Positions 8,347 through 18,320 of a stretch of 64,000 nucleotides of DNA are shown piece by piece. Below the pieces are notes generated by a model. It was not told the origin of the DNA and did not search any database. It saw nothing but the letters and a program-made list of their open reading frames with translations. Position numbers and translations under genes: made by a program. The DNA comes from Mesorhizobium tianshanense (GTDB lineage Bacteria; Pseudomonadota; Alphaproteobacteria; Rhizobiales; Rhizobiaceae): assembly GCF_007830515.1 (NCBI RefSeq), contig NZ_VLKT01000022.1:1-64000 (forward strand), given 5' to 3'. Position 1 is the first letter of the stretch. Each line of letters begins with the position of its first letter.

Positions 8347-8967
8347 ATGGAATTCGTCACCACGCGCGAAGAGCTGAGAACGATCTACAAGACGCCTCGG
8401 CCCACCGACGGCTCGATCCGCAAGGAGCTTAAGGCGCTGGATGGCCACTGCCGTTCCTTCATCGGCAAAAGCCCCTTCGTGCTGATCGGCTCCTCCGACG
8501 GCGCCGGCAATGCCGATGTGACGCCGAAAGGCGACAGGCCGGGCTTTGCCGCCGTGCTCGACGAGAGGACCATCGCCATCCCCGACCGGCCCGGCAACAA
8601 CCGGCTCGATACGCTGGAGAACATTCTTCTCAACCCCTCGGTCGGGCTGCTCTTTCTCATTCCAGGCATGAACGAGACGCTGCGCGTCAACGGCGACGCC
8701 CGCATCACCGTCGATGCGGCTTTGCGTGAGCCGCTCGCCGTCGACGGCAAGGAACCGCAAAGCGTCGTCCTGGTGACGGTCAAGGCCGCCTACATGCATT
8801 GCGCCAAGGCCCTCATGCGCTCCGATTTGTGGAAGCCCGAAACCTGGTACGACCGCGCGACGCTGCCGACACTCGGCCAGATCCTGCGCGACCAGCTAGC
8901 GCTCGCCGATTCGGCCGAAGCGACCGACCGCTGGCTGGACGAAGAATACAAACACACCATGTGGTAG
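8347..8967 (+). CDS. Pyridoxamine 5'-phosphate oxidase-family flavoprotein
   Basis: 206-residue PPOX/FMN-binding split-barrel protein of the MSMEG_1061-like group. The core reads FVLIGSSDGAGNADVTPKGD, followed by AIPDRPGNNRLDTLENILLNPSVGLLFLIPGMNETLRVNG, the flavin-binding pattern of this subgroup. The C-terminal segment includes AAYMHCAKALMRSDLW. It is probably a flavin-dependent oxidoreductase; substrate unknown. GGGAGAGG precedes the ATG. The gap from yciB is only 16 bases, so cotranscription is likely. Confidence 0.82.
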   Translation: MEFVTTREELRTIYKTPRPTDGSIRKELKALDGHCRSFIGKSPFVLIGSSDGAGNADVTPKGDRPGFAAVLDERTIAIPDRPGNNRLDTLENILLNPSVGLLFLIPGMNETLRVNGDARITVDAALREPLAVDGKEPQSVVLVTVKAAYMHCAKALMRSDLWKPETWYDRATLPTLGQILRDQLALADSAEATDRWLDEEYKHTMW

Positions 8968-9074
8968 CTTTTTCGGACATGGTTCGTCGAAATCCCTCGG
9001 CTTTCGCCGAGTTCATCCGTGTCCGCTGAGCGGCCGCGCCGCAACCATTTAAAGGACGCGGCGGAAGCCTGTTT

Positions 9075-9284
9075 TCAGCCCTTGCTGCGCCGCGTCTCGA
9101 CATCGGTCTCGCCGACGAACCAGTCGCGCGCATTGACCTCCTCGAAAACCACCCAGACGTCGTTGCTGGTCAGGCCGGTGGCGCCGGTGATGGCCGCCGT
9201 CACCTGGGCAGCGATGGCGGCTTTCTTGCCGGCCGGGTCGGCGGCGATTACCTCCTTGACGATGCGGATGTTCACGAACGGCAT
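9075..9284 (-). CDS. 4-oxalocrotonate tautomerase-family protein
   Basis: 69-residue protein starting MPFVNI, so Pro at position 2 becomes the N-terminal catalytic base after Met removal, as in the 4-OT superfamily. The length fits the 4-OT subunit. IRIVKEVIAADPAGKKAAI and DVWVVFEEVNARDWFVG match the family's helix and second strand. GGGGAGG lies 7 bases upstream. It lies 33 bases downstream of the SMP-30 lactonase-like gene on the same strand, suggesting a two-gene unit; the physiological substrate is unknown. Confidence 0.85.
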   Translation of the reverse strand: MPFVNIRIVKEVIAADPAGKKAAIAAQVTAAITGATGLTSNDVWVVFEEVNARDWFVGETDVETRRSKG

Positions 9285-9317
9285 GGCGTCCTCCCCTGGA
9301 TATTGCCTGGCGACCGC

Positions 9318-10238
9318 TCAGTAGGTCTTTGCGCCGTTGACCATCAGCCGGACCATGTAGAGCGAGGTCGTACCGGCGATGTAGAGGCAGTTCAGCTTAT
9401 TGCCGCCGAACACGCAATTGGCGACGACTTCCGGTACCTTGATCTTGCCGATCAGCGTTCCGTCCGGATCGTAGCAATGGATGCCGTCGGCGGCACTGGT
9501 CCAGATGCGCCCCTGGTCGTCGAGCCTGAAACCGTCGAACAGGCCGGCCGTGCAATCGGCGAAGACCTTTTCGCCGGAGACCTTCTTGCCGCCCTCGTCG
9601 ACATTGAACACCCGCATATGTGCCGGATTCTGCGCGCCATGCGTGCGGCCGGTGTCGACGACGTAGAGCTTGCTCTCGTCAAGCGAGAAGGCAAGCCCGT
9701 TGGGCCTGACCATGTCGGTGATCACCGCTTCGATCTCGCCGGTGCCGGGGTCGACCCGGTAGACATGGCAGGCGCCGATCTCGCTTTCGGCCTTGTCGCC
9801 CTCGTAATCCGTATCGATGCCGTAGGTCGGGTCGGTGAACCAGATCGACCCGTCGGACTTCACCACCGCGTCATTGGGCGAGTTCAGCCGCTTGCTGCGC
9901 CATCTGTCGGCGATGGTGGTGACGGAGCCGTCATGCTCGGTGCGGCTGACACGGCGGCCCGAATGCTCGCAACTGACCAGCCGGCCCTGCCGGTCGACGG
10001 TATTGCCGTTGGAATTGCCGGACGGCTGCCGAAACACGCTGACGCTGCCGTCGGTCTCGTCGTAGCGCAGCATGCGGTTGTTGGGGATGTCGGACCAGAT
10101 CACATAGCGGCCGGCCGCGAACCAGGCCGGCCCTTCCGCCCACCGGCATCCGGTGAACAGCTTTTCCACCTGCGCGTTGCTGTTGAACAGCCGCGCAAAA
10201 CGCGGATCGATAACCTCGTAGTAGTCTTCGGCGGCCAT
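9318..10238 (-). CDS. SMP-30/gluconolactonase/LRE-family protein
   Basis: 306-residue six-bladed beta-propeller of the SMP-30/gluconolactonase family. Recognisable features are GCRWAEGPAWFAAGRYVIWSD near the N-terminus (metal-ligand Glu expected in AEGP), RLNSPNDAVVKSDGSIWFTDP (Asn/Asp ligands) and NGLAFSLDESKLYVVDT near the third blade. ATG 10238 is used because GGAGG lies 6 bases upstream; the open frame extends further but without a ribosome site. Such enzymes open sugar lactones; the paired tautomerase hints at a small catabolic unit. Confidence 0.85.
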   Translation of the reverse strand: MAAEDYYEVIDPRFARLFNSNAQVEKLFTGCRWAEGPAWFAAGRYVIWSDIPNNRMLRYDETDGSVSVFRQPSGNSNGNTVDRQGRLVSCEHSGRRVSRTEHDGSVTTIADRWRSKRLNSPNDAVVKSDGSIWFTDPTYGIDTDYEGDKAESEIGACHVYRVDPGTGEIEAVITDMVRPNGLAFSLDESKLYVVDTGRTHGAQNPAHMRVFNVDEGGKKVSGEKVFADCTAGLFDGFRLDDQGRIWTSAADGIHCYDPDGTLIGKIKVPEVVANCVFGGNKLNCLYIAGTTSLYMVRLMVNGAKTY

Positions 10239-10414
10239 GGTTTCCTCCCGGTCATGCAGATCGCTGGTACCGGCGCGATCAAGCCAGCCGGCGATCGATA
10301 TGGCAAGATCGTTGATATCACTCTCACCGCATCTTGAGGCATCGAGGCGACCGGCGGCAACGCCGCCTTGCCCAAATGACAGGTCATGCGCCGTTAACCC
10401 GGCTATGCGCCCAG

Positions 10415-10431
10415 TGCAATGGTGCATTGCA
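10415..10431. promoter_or_regulatory. Inverted repeat upstream of DUF1127 gene
   Basis: Perfect 7-bp arms TGCAATG and CATTGCA are separated by GTG, about 100 bases before the DUF1127 start. It could be an operator or a small mRNA hairpin. No binding protein is identifiable from the sequence. Confidence 0.35.
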
Positions 10432-10530
10432 ACATCTTCTTTTTGCATCGCACCATAACTATGTCATGCTCAGTATCGATCAAGGGAGGAACAACCTGCC
10501 GCAACAATGCGGCGCAGAAGGAACCTCGCT

Positions 10531-10698
10531 ATGATCCTCGACAGCCTCATGAGCCGCGCTCGCGCCAGCATCGCCAAGCGCCGGCAATACAACCGCCTCG
10601 TCGCCGAAATCGACTCCTTTTCCAGCCGCGATCTGGCCGACATGCGCGCCGACCGCAGCGAAATGCTCTATCAGGTCCACAAGCAGATTTACGGCTGA
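10531..10698 (+). CDS. DUF1127 small protein
   Basis: A 55-residue basic protein with an Arg-rich N-terminal half (SRARASIAKRRQYNRLV) and the ending DLADMRADRSEMLYQVHKQIYG, characteristic of rhizobial DUF1127 proteins. Members are often stress- or RNA-linked small proteins; the precise role here is unknown. ATG 10531 follows a GAAGGAA site and is preferred to an upstream in-frame ATG at 10507. It is a single-gene unit followed by a RIME-like repeat. Confidence 0.82.
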   Translation: MILDSLMSRARASIAKRRQYNRLVAEIDSFSSRDLADMRADRSEMLYQVHKQIYG

Positions 10699-10705
10699 GT
10701 TCGAC

Positions 10706-10770
10706 GCATGATCCCGAACCGAAGGTCAGCGCAGCAAAAAGTTGCAGACTTTTCGGACAAGATCATGCGT
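10706..10770. repeat. RIME-like palindromic repeat
   Basis: It opens GCATGATCCCGAACC and closes GGACAAGATCATGCGT. The inner AAAAGTTGCAGACTTTTCGG is close to the copy at 7598-7640. It fills the space between the DUF1127 gene and the convergent DUF2332 gene and could act as a bidirectional hairpin. Confidence 0.65.
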
Positions 10771-10792
10771 AAATAGAACAGTCCGATCGGGC

Positions 10793-11836
10793 TTAGCCCA
10801 TCCATTCGATCCAGCGGCCGTGGTAATCGCAATGGGCCAGGCGGCGTGTCTCGCCGCCCGGCCATAGAGTGAGGCTGAGTACCGCCCAATTGTTTGTGGG
10901 ATCGCCCGGCTCCATCCTCAACCTCGCGATAGGCGCAGCTGCCGTGGCCTGTCTGCCCGCCTGCTCCAGCATGGCGGTGATGGCATCCTTGGTCGCCCGC
11001 GGCAGATATTGCCACATGATCGAATGATAGAGCACGAAGGCGGCGCCCGGCTGCCGTGCGGCCAGTGCCTTCCCGACAAATTCCGCCGCATCCGCTTTGA
11101 CAAGCGGCGGTGGAAATTTTTCGGCAAGCGACAGCGCGGCGTCGAGCCGGGCCAGCCGCGCTGCCTGATCGGCCCAGATGTAGGACCGAAGCCGTAGCCG
11201 CGCGGCTGCGTCAGCGAGATCGACCGGCGCGATGTCGCAGCCGGCGCGATGGCGGACGTCGATCTTCCCATCAAGTGGAACAGCGAGGCCGCGCGCCTCC
11301 GGCGCCAACCGGACGGGGGAGGCCGGGTCGCCCCACTCGGCATCGCCGTAGCGGAAGTGAAAGCGATCCAACAGTAGATTGAGCCCGGCGCTGGCGCCAA
11401 TCTCGCACAGGTCCAGCGGCAGGCCGGTTTCCCGCGCGACCGTCAGAAGTCCAGGCAGCAGCATCGCCGACCGGGCGATTTCATTGGTCTGCGGCGCGCC
11501 GGCGAGGCCAGCGAGTATCCGCTCGTCGGATCGCGCAATTGCCTCCGGCAGCACCGCCGCGATCTCCGATTCGCTAGCCTGGTTGGGCGGATAGAGTCGT
11601 GCCAGCCGCTCACCGGCACCCGTCAGGACCAGCGCATGCAGCGCGCCACAGAGCCGCAGTGCCAGGGCATCGGCGCGCGCGTCGCCCGACCAGCCGAGAA
11701 CCGCCTGCCCGGTCCTGGTGTTGGCGTCGAGAACCTTGGCCAGCGCACGGCATAGATTCGCCGTGAAAGGCGAGCCAAGTCCATCGCAGGCTTTCGCCTG
11801 CGCCAGAAAATGATCGCGGATGTCGCGTTCGTCCAT
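10793..11836 (-). CDS. DUF2332 domain protein
   Basis: 347-residue DUF2332 protein. The central DLCEIGASAGLNLLLDRFHFRYG resembles an S-adenosylmethionine-type glycine loop, suggesting a Rossmann methyltransferase-like core, but no activity is established for the family. Other conserved stretches are GWSGDARADALALRLCGALH near the start and FVLYHSIMWQYLP late in the protein. The start lies only 15 bases after the ccmG stop on the same strand, so it appears to be the last gene of the ccm operon. Confidence 0.78.
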   Translation of the reverse strand: MDERDIRDHFLAQAKACDGLGSPFTANLCRALAKVLDANTRTGQAVLGWSGDARADALALRLCGALHALVLTGAGERLARLYPPNQASESEIAAVLPEAIARSDERILAGLAGAPQTNEIARSAMLLPGLLTVARETGLPLDLCEIGASAGLNLLLDRFHFRYGDAEWGDPASPVRLAPEARGLAVPLDGKIDVRHRAGCDIAPVDLADAAARLRLRSYIWADQAARLARLDAALSLAEKFPPPLVKADAAEFVGKALAARQPGAAFVLYHSIMWQYLPRATKDAITAMLEQAGRQATAAAPIARLRMEPGDPTNNWAVLSLTLWPGGETRRLAHCDYHGRWIEWMG

Positions 11837-11851
11837 CGCGTTTCCGAAGCC

Positions 11852-12430
11852 TCAGCCGGGCGCGGCCAGTGCCTTCTCGATCTCCGGCAAAAGCAGCGTC
11901 TGCGCCGAGCCTGGCGTCAGTGGGCCGACATGCTTGTAGGCGATCTTGCTGTCCTTGCCGATGACGAAGGTCTCCGGCACGCCATAGACGCCCCAGTCGA
12001 TCGCCGCCCGACCCGCCGCGTCGACACCGATCGCCTGGAACGGATTGCCGAGATCGCCGAGGAACCGGCGGGCGTTTTCCGGCTGGTCCTTGTAATTGAG
12101 CGCGGCGATGACGAAGCGCTTGTCCTGCGATAGTGCCAGCAGCACCGGATGTTCGTCGCGGCATGGTCCGCACCAGGACGCGAAGACATTGACCAGCGTG
12201 ACCTTGCCGGCGAACGACTTGGAATCGAGCCCCGGCAAATTCATGCCCTCGAGCGCCGGCAGATTGGTCTGCGGCGCCGGCAGGCCGATCAGCGCCGATG
12301 GCACTTCCGAAGTGTCGCGACCGGACAATAGCTGCGTCAGGAACAGTCCCGCCAGCCCGAGGAAAATCAGCAGCGGCAAAAGCACGATCAGGCGCCGCCC
12401 GCGCGCTGGCGTTTCCGTTTCCATGCTCAT
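11852..12430 (-). CDS. ccmG: Thiol:disulfide interchange protein CcmG/DsbE
   Basis: 192-residue membrane-anchored periplasmic thioredoxin that reduces apocytochrome c cysteines before heme attachment. An N-terminal anchor (RLIVLLPLLIFLGLAGLFLT) is followed by the thioredoxin fold with active site WCGPC in VFASWCGPCRDEHP and the cis-Pro loop GVYGVPETFVIGKDSKI. The ATG overlaps the ccmD stop by four bases (ATGA), so the two are translationally coupled. The next gene upstream should be ccmD and, before it, ccmC; ccmC is not present. Confidence 0.95.
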   Translation of the reverse strand: MSMETETPARGRRLIVLLPLLIFLGLAGLFLTQLLSGRDTSEVPSALIGLPAPQTNLPALEGMNLPGLDSKSFAGKVTLVNVFASWCGPCRDEHPVLLALSQDKRFVIAALNYKDQPENARRFLGDLGNPFQAIGVDAAGRAAIDWGVYGVPETFVIGKDSKIAYKHVGPLTPGSAQTLLLPEIEKALAAPG

Positions 12431-12594
12431 GATTTCCCCGCCTTGTCGGAGCGCCGCCGCACGCCGGACGCTTCCAGCTCGGCGAGGTCTCGTCTGCGTG
12501 CCCGCTGGTCGAGAAGGATCCAGCCGATCAGCCCGGCCAGAGCCACGGCCGTGAAGGCATAGGCAGCCATGACATAAAGGGCGTGTACACTCAT
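12427..12594 (-). CDS. ccmD: Heme exporter protein D (CcmD)
   Basis: 55-residue single-pass membrane protein. Hydrophobic helix AAYAFTAVALAGLIGWILL is followed by a basic cytoplasmic tail DQRARRRDLAELEASGV, the classical CcmD layout. CcmD bridges the CcmABC heme-loading complex to CcmE. Its ATG overlaps the stop of the preceding 36-codon ORF (ATGA) and its own stop overlaps ccmG (ATGA). The overlap with ccmG is normal for ccm operons; the upstream partner is not, because ccmC should be there. Confidence 0.9.
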   Translation of the reverse strand: MSVHALYVMAAYAFTAVALAGLIGWILLDQRARRRDLAELEASGVRRRSDKAGKS

Positions 12595-12701
12595 TTCCCG
12601 ATCCAAGGCTTCTTGCAGTGGAGTTCATAGCTGCACTGGCCGTCCGTCGCAATGAACGGCGTCTGCGGCAGATTTGCGGTCACTCGGAATCCGATGTTCA
12701 T
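12591..12701 (-). CDS. Unrecognised 36-residue ORF between Imm50-like frame and ccmD
   Basis: 36 codons starting ATG at 12701, one base after the Imm50-like stop (TGAGATG), and ending in a TGA that overlaps the ccmD ATG. The product begins MNIGFRVTANLPQ and ends CSYELHCKKPWIGK, with two cysteines, no membrane helix and no family I recognise. It is too short to be a ccmC remnant with any recognisable motif. The neat coupling suggests it is translated, but it may simply be filler left by the rearrangement that removed ccmC. Confidence 0.35.
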   Translation of the reverse strand: MNIGFRVTANLPQTPFIATDGQCSYELHCKKPWIGK

Positions 12702-12702
12702 C

Positions 12703-13076
12703 TCACTGTGACTGCAGCAGACCGGATATCTTAATGATTCGCATGAACTGGCATGTCAGGGACAGCCTGACAGCTCCTTCGCAGGTGAGCAGAATTTTGC
12801 CTGCGTCATCCCACATTCTGACCGTGCTCCTGTCATGACTCTGGAACTTGCGAACGCTGACTGACTCGACACCTTCGAACCCGAGTTGAAAATGCACTGC
12901 GTTGAATGGCCCCCATTTCACGGGAGGCCGGGAAGATGGGTCGATATGAAATGTAGATGCAGACTAGGCCCGTCACGACTGATTTCGGCCTTGGTGACCT
13001 CGACGGAAGACAGGTCCGGATAGTGGCCGTAGATGGTCTGGAGAAAGAACGGATTTTCTATGCGTAGCGGCCACAT
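12703..13076 (-). pseudogene. Imm50-like immunity protein, reading frame split in two, in the place of ccmC
   Basis: Two adjacent frames together read like one Imm50-family protein of about 125 residues. The first (13076-12918, 52 aa) contains NPFFLQTIYGHYPDLSSVEV and SRDGPSLHLHF. The second (GTG 12921-12703, 72 aa) starts with KWGPFNAVHFQLGFEGVESV. The Imm50 pattern NP..L..IYG..PSL..VEV...RDGPSL, then a P..KWG.FN.V block, is continuous if one base is added near 12921. As it stands, stop and GTG overlap as GTGA, so it may be a frameshifted pseudogene, a sequencing error or two coupled ORFs. The first ATG overlaps the ccmB stop (TGATG). G+C is near 50% over 12721-12840 by hand count, below its neighbours. 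Confidence 0.55.
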
Positions 13077-13741
13077 CAGTCCGCCCCATGGCGCAGCGCC
13101 AGCGCCGCGGCGACCGGCCCCAGCACGGCAAGAAACAAGGTCAGCGCGGCAAGAATGAGGAAGGGCTGCAGGAACGGATCGGGGTCCGCTACCGCGCCAT
13201 AGCTTGCCGAGACCCCGAAGATCAGCACGGGAATGGTCAGCGGCAGCACCAGCACCGAGATCAGCAGCCCGCCGCGCGGCAGCGCCACCGCCACCGCCGC
13301 ACCGGCAGCGCCAATGAAGGTGATCGCCGGCGTGCCGACCAAAAGGGTCAGCGCCGTGGCGCCGATGCCGATCGGCTCCATGTTCATGAACAGGCCGAGC
13401 AAGGGCGCCGCGATCACCAGCGGCAGCACGCTTCCCGCCCAATGCGCCAGGCATTTCGTCAGCACGGTCAGCGCCAGCATGTGCCGATCGTTGCCGAGCA
13501 CCAGCAGGTCGAGCGAGCCGTCTTCCCGGTCGGCCTGGAACAATCGGTCGAGACCGAGCAGGCAAGCGAGCAAGGCGCCGATCCACAGGATCGCCGGGCC
13601 GATGCGGGCGAGCAGATTGAGGTCCGGTCCGACGCCGAAGGGGATCGTGGCGATCACCGCGAGAAAGAAGATGACGCCGGTCAGCGCCCCGCCGCCGGCA
13701 CGGATACTGAGACGGATGTCGCGCAGGAAGAGTGACCACAT
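13076..13741 (-). CDS. ccmB: Heme exporter permease CcmB
   Basis: 221-residue, six-helix ABC permease of the cytochrome c maturation system. It begins MWSLFLRDIRLSIRAGGG and carries the conserved QADREDGSLDLLVLG loop and the GTPAITFIGAAGAAVAVALPRGG segment. The length matches the family. The ATG at 13741 is chosen over the longer frame because the upstream part encodes a palindromic repeat. CcmB normally works with CcmA, CcmC and CcmD. Here its stop codon overlaps a non-ccm reading frame. Confidence 0.94.
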   Translation of the reverse strand: MWSLFLRDIRLSIRAGGGALTGVIFFLAVIATIPFGVGPDLNLLARIGPAILWIGALLACLLGLDRLFQADREDGSLDLLVLGNDRHMLALTVLTKCLAHWAGSVLPLVIAAPLLGLFMNMEPIGIGATALTLLVGTPAITFIGAAGAAVAVALPRGGLLISVLVLPLTIPVLIFGVSASYGAVADPDPFLQPFLILAALTLFLAVLGPVAAALALRHGAD

Positions 13742-13790
13742 TACGATGCGGCCCCGATGTATTCGTAATGGCCAGGCAAAGGCCGGAGTT

Positions 13791-13830
13791 CCTTCGCGCC
13801 GCCCCCGGCAGGACAGAGGGGGGCGCGAAG
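13791..13830. repeat. Palindromic copy of a dispersed repeat
   Basis: Inverted arms CCTTCGCGCC and GGGGGGCGCGAAG surround GGCAGGACAGAG. The core on the minus strand, TTCGCGCCCCCCTCTGTCC, recurs at about 51303 and 53112. It lies between ccmA and ccmB inside the operon. Confidence 0.55.
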
Positions 13831-13844
13831 AAATGAGACTTGCA

Positions 13845-14453
13845 TTATTCAACCCTCCCCATCACCAGCGCTTGCGCCCCCTCGAGCCCCAGTGGCAAAT
13901 GCGTTGCCGCAATGATGATCCCACCTTCCCCGCAATGCTTGCGCATCAGTTCGCCAAATCGCCCTTCCGAAGCCTTGTCCAGCCCGGCCGTCGGCTCGTC
14001 GAGCAGCCACAGCGGCCGCCGGCTGACCAGCAGTTTTGCGATCGCCGCGCGGCGGCGTTGCCCGGTGGAGAGATAACCGAACGGCAGATGACCGATACCA
14101 TCAAGCCCGACCGTTTCCAGCGCCTCTTCAGCGCTCAAGAAGTCCGCGCCCGCAAAATCGCGCCAGAAGCGCAGATTTTCTACCACGCTCAGCGCCATCT
14201 TCATCGCGTTCTGGTGGCCGAGATAATGGCAGGCCGAGGCAACCGACGGAAAATCCGCGTGCCCGCCTTCGATAAGCAAACGGCCTGCCGCCACCGGCAG
14301 CAGCCCGGCGACGACCCTGAGCAGCGTCGATTTCCCCGCGCCGTTCGGCCCGGTGACGATCAGCGCCTGGCCTTTTTCGAGGGCAAAGCCGATGCCGGAA
14401 AAGACCGCCTCGCCGCCGCGTTCGCCGCCCAGATTTTCGGCGATCAGCCGCAT
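13845..14453 (-). CDS. ccmA: Heme exporter ATP-binding protein CcmA
   Basis: 202-residue ABC ATPase of the CcmAB complex, which powers release of heme-loaded CcmE. Walker A GPNGAGKST is at residues 35-43, the signature is LSTGQRRRAAIAKLL and Walker B is LWLLDEPTAGLD. Short length typical of CcmA. First gene of the minus-strand ccm operon, divergent from acnA. The 103-base space to ccmB holds a palindromic repeat instead of the usual overlap. Confidence 0.95.
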   Translation of the reverse strand: MRLIAENLGGERGGEAVFSGIGFALEKGQALIVTGPNGAGKSTLLRVVAGLLPVAAGRLLIEGGHADFPSVASACHYLGHQNAMKMALSVVENLRFWRDFAGADFLSAEEALETVGLDGIGHLPFGYLSTGQRRRAAIAKLLVSRRPLWLLDEPTAGLDKASEGRFGELMRKHCGEGGIIIAATHLPLGLEGAQALVMGRVE

Positions 14454-14737
14454 TCGTTCCCCTTCGCCGAAAGTCCAAGCGCGGCTTCGGTGCGCCGCAA
14501 CAAAAATGGCGATTCCGTGTCTAGAACTATTCCAGGAAATTCTCTATATGCGGGTCATCCGTGCCAGCGGTCGGCACGGGAACAGAATTAGCGCCGAACC
14601 AGCGCACGCGCCGCCTTGAACGGCTCGGGTTGGCTGGGAACGGACAGCGGAAATGGCCGTACCCGCACCTTTGCGCGTGATTGCATGCCATCGGCGTCCG
14701 TTCCCTTTCAGGCTGAACAGACAAGGACGGACCGCAC

Positions 14738-17428
<2,691 letters not shown>

Positions 17429-17433
17429 GAATT

Positions 17434-17481
17434 AGGGGAGTAGGGGAGTAGGCGAGACAATACCTATTCCCCTATTCCCCT
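17434..17481. terminator. Bidirectional hairpin between acnA and the ceramidase-family gene
   Basis: Arms at 17434-17452 (AGGGGAGTAGGGGAGTAGG) and 17463-17481 (CCTATTCCCCTATTCCCCT) pair over 19 bases with two G-T positions around a 10-base loop. It lies between the two convergent stop codons and overlaps the minus-strand stop. There is no long T tract, so a terminator role is inferred from position and stability. Confidence 0.55.
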
Positions 17482-18142
17482 ATTTCGGCGCCCCGAAGCG
17501 CGCCGTCGCCGCCAGCAGCACGCCGAGCATCAGCCCGTTGAGGATGTGCCACAGGAAATGCGTGCCGAGCGGAAAGCTGCCGCAGACCAGCGGATCGATC
17601 ATCCGGCAGATGGCCGACACGACGAAGATCGCCGCGCCCGCCAGATTGTACCAGCCGGCACGGTTGCCGCTCGCCGCCGCCATGGCGCCGAAGAAGGCGA
17701 GCGCCAGGAAGGGTGGCAGATAGCCGGTCGTGCCGTTCGACGCCTGGCGCAGCCAGTCCGGCACGGCCCAGGTCAACAACCCGGAAACGGCATAGAAGGC
17801 TAAAAAGATGGCTATCGCCGCGCCCCATTTCATGCCCAGGAAGCGGCGCAGGTTGAACAGCGTGTAGGCCAGCGTGAACCCGGCGATCGGCAGGACGTCG
17901 GCCCAGACCGTGCCCCACGTTGCAAAAGTGTGGAACAGCGTCGAGCCTATGCCGATCGCCACCACCCACCAGGCCAGCACTTCGGCGAAGATGCCGGTGC
18001 CGCGCCGGCGCACCTCCCGGACACCCCACAGGCCCGCGACAAGAAAAGCCAGATTGGTCAGTGCGTTAACCGGCTCGGCCCAGAGCTCCGGCCCGAGCCG
18101 CTCGCAATAAAGGTCGACCGGCGTCAGGAGGGTTTGCCACAT
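17480..18142 (-). CDS. Ceramidase-family (alkaline ceramidase-like) membrane protein
   Basis: 220-residue polytopic protein of the ceramidase/CREST family. Conserved family blocks are VDLYCERLGPELWAEPVN at the N-terminus, IGIGSTLFHTFATWGTVWADVLPI (His and Asp of the presumed metal site) and GTHFLWHILNGLMLG near the end (two further His). About seven hydrophobic segments. Bacterial members are uncharacterised; a lipid-amide hydrolase role is inference from fold. Convergent with acnA; its stop lies in the shared hairpin. Confidence 0.8.
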   Translation of the reverse strand: MWQTLLTPVDLYCERLGPELWAEPVNALTNLAFLVAGLWGVREVRRRGTGIFAEVLAWWVVAIGIGSTLFHTFATWGTVWADVLPIAGFTLAYTLFNLRRFLGMKWGAAIAIFLAFYAVSGLLTWAVPDWLRQASNGTTGYLPPFLALAFFGAMAAASGNRAGWYNLAGAAIFVVSAICRMIDPLVCGSFPLGTHFLWHILNGLMLGVLLAATARFGAPK

Positions 18143-18320
18143 GCTGATCGTTGCCCGAATCGGCTTCTACCGTGAAGTGTAGCCACTTCCTATTGCGCCC
18201 TTGCAGTTGGTTGCAATGGCAAAGTTTCACCGCAACGTGACTTCCCGTTGACTGCCGCTTCTGCCAAATATTTCGCCAATCAGAATAAGGCCGGCGTCAC
18301 CGGCGGGAGTCGAAACGGCT

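Noticed and set aside
9303..10337. 344-codon plus-strand frame over the SMP-30 gene
   Set aside because: Antisense shadow of a conserved beta-propeller gene, without a start signal or recognised family.
12918..13739. 273-codon frame overlapping ccmB and the Imm50-like ORF1
   Set aside because: The ccmB part is an Arg-rich shadow of the real ccmB frame. Only its last 52 codons, from ATG 13076, are kept as the Imm50-like N-terminal half.
14479..14737. Possible iron-regulatory (Irr/RirA) site upstream of acnA
   Set aside because: An AGAACTATTCC / GGAAATTCT-like imperfect repeat is present at about 14526-14547, but it does not match a known ICE or IRO box well enough to call.
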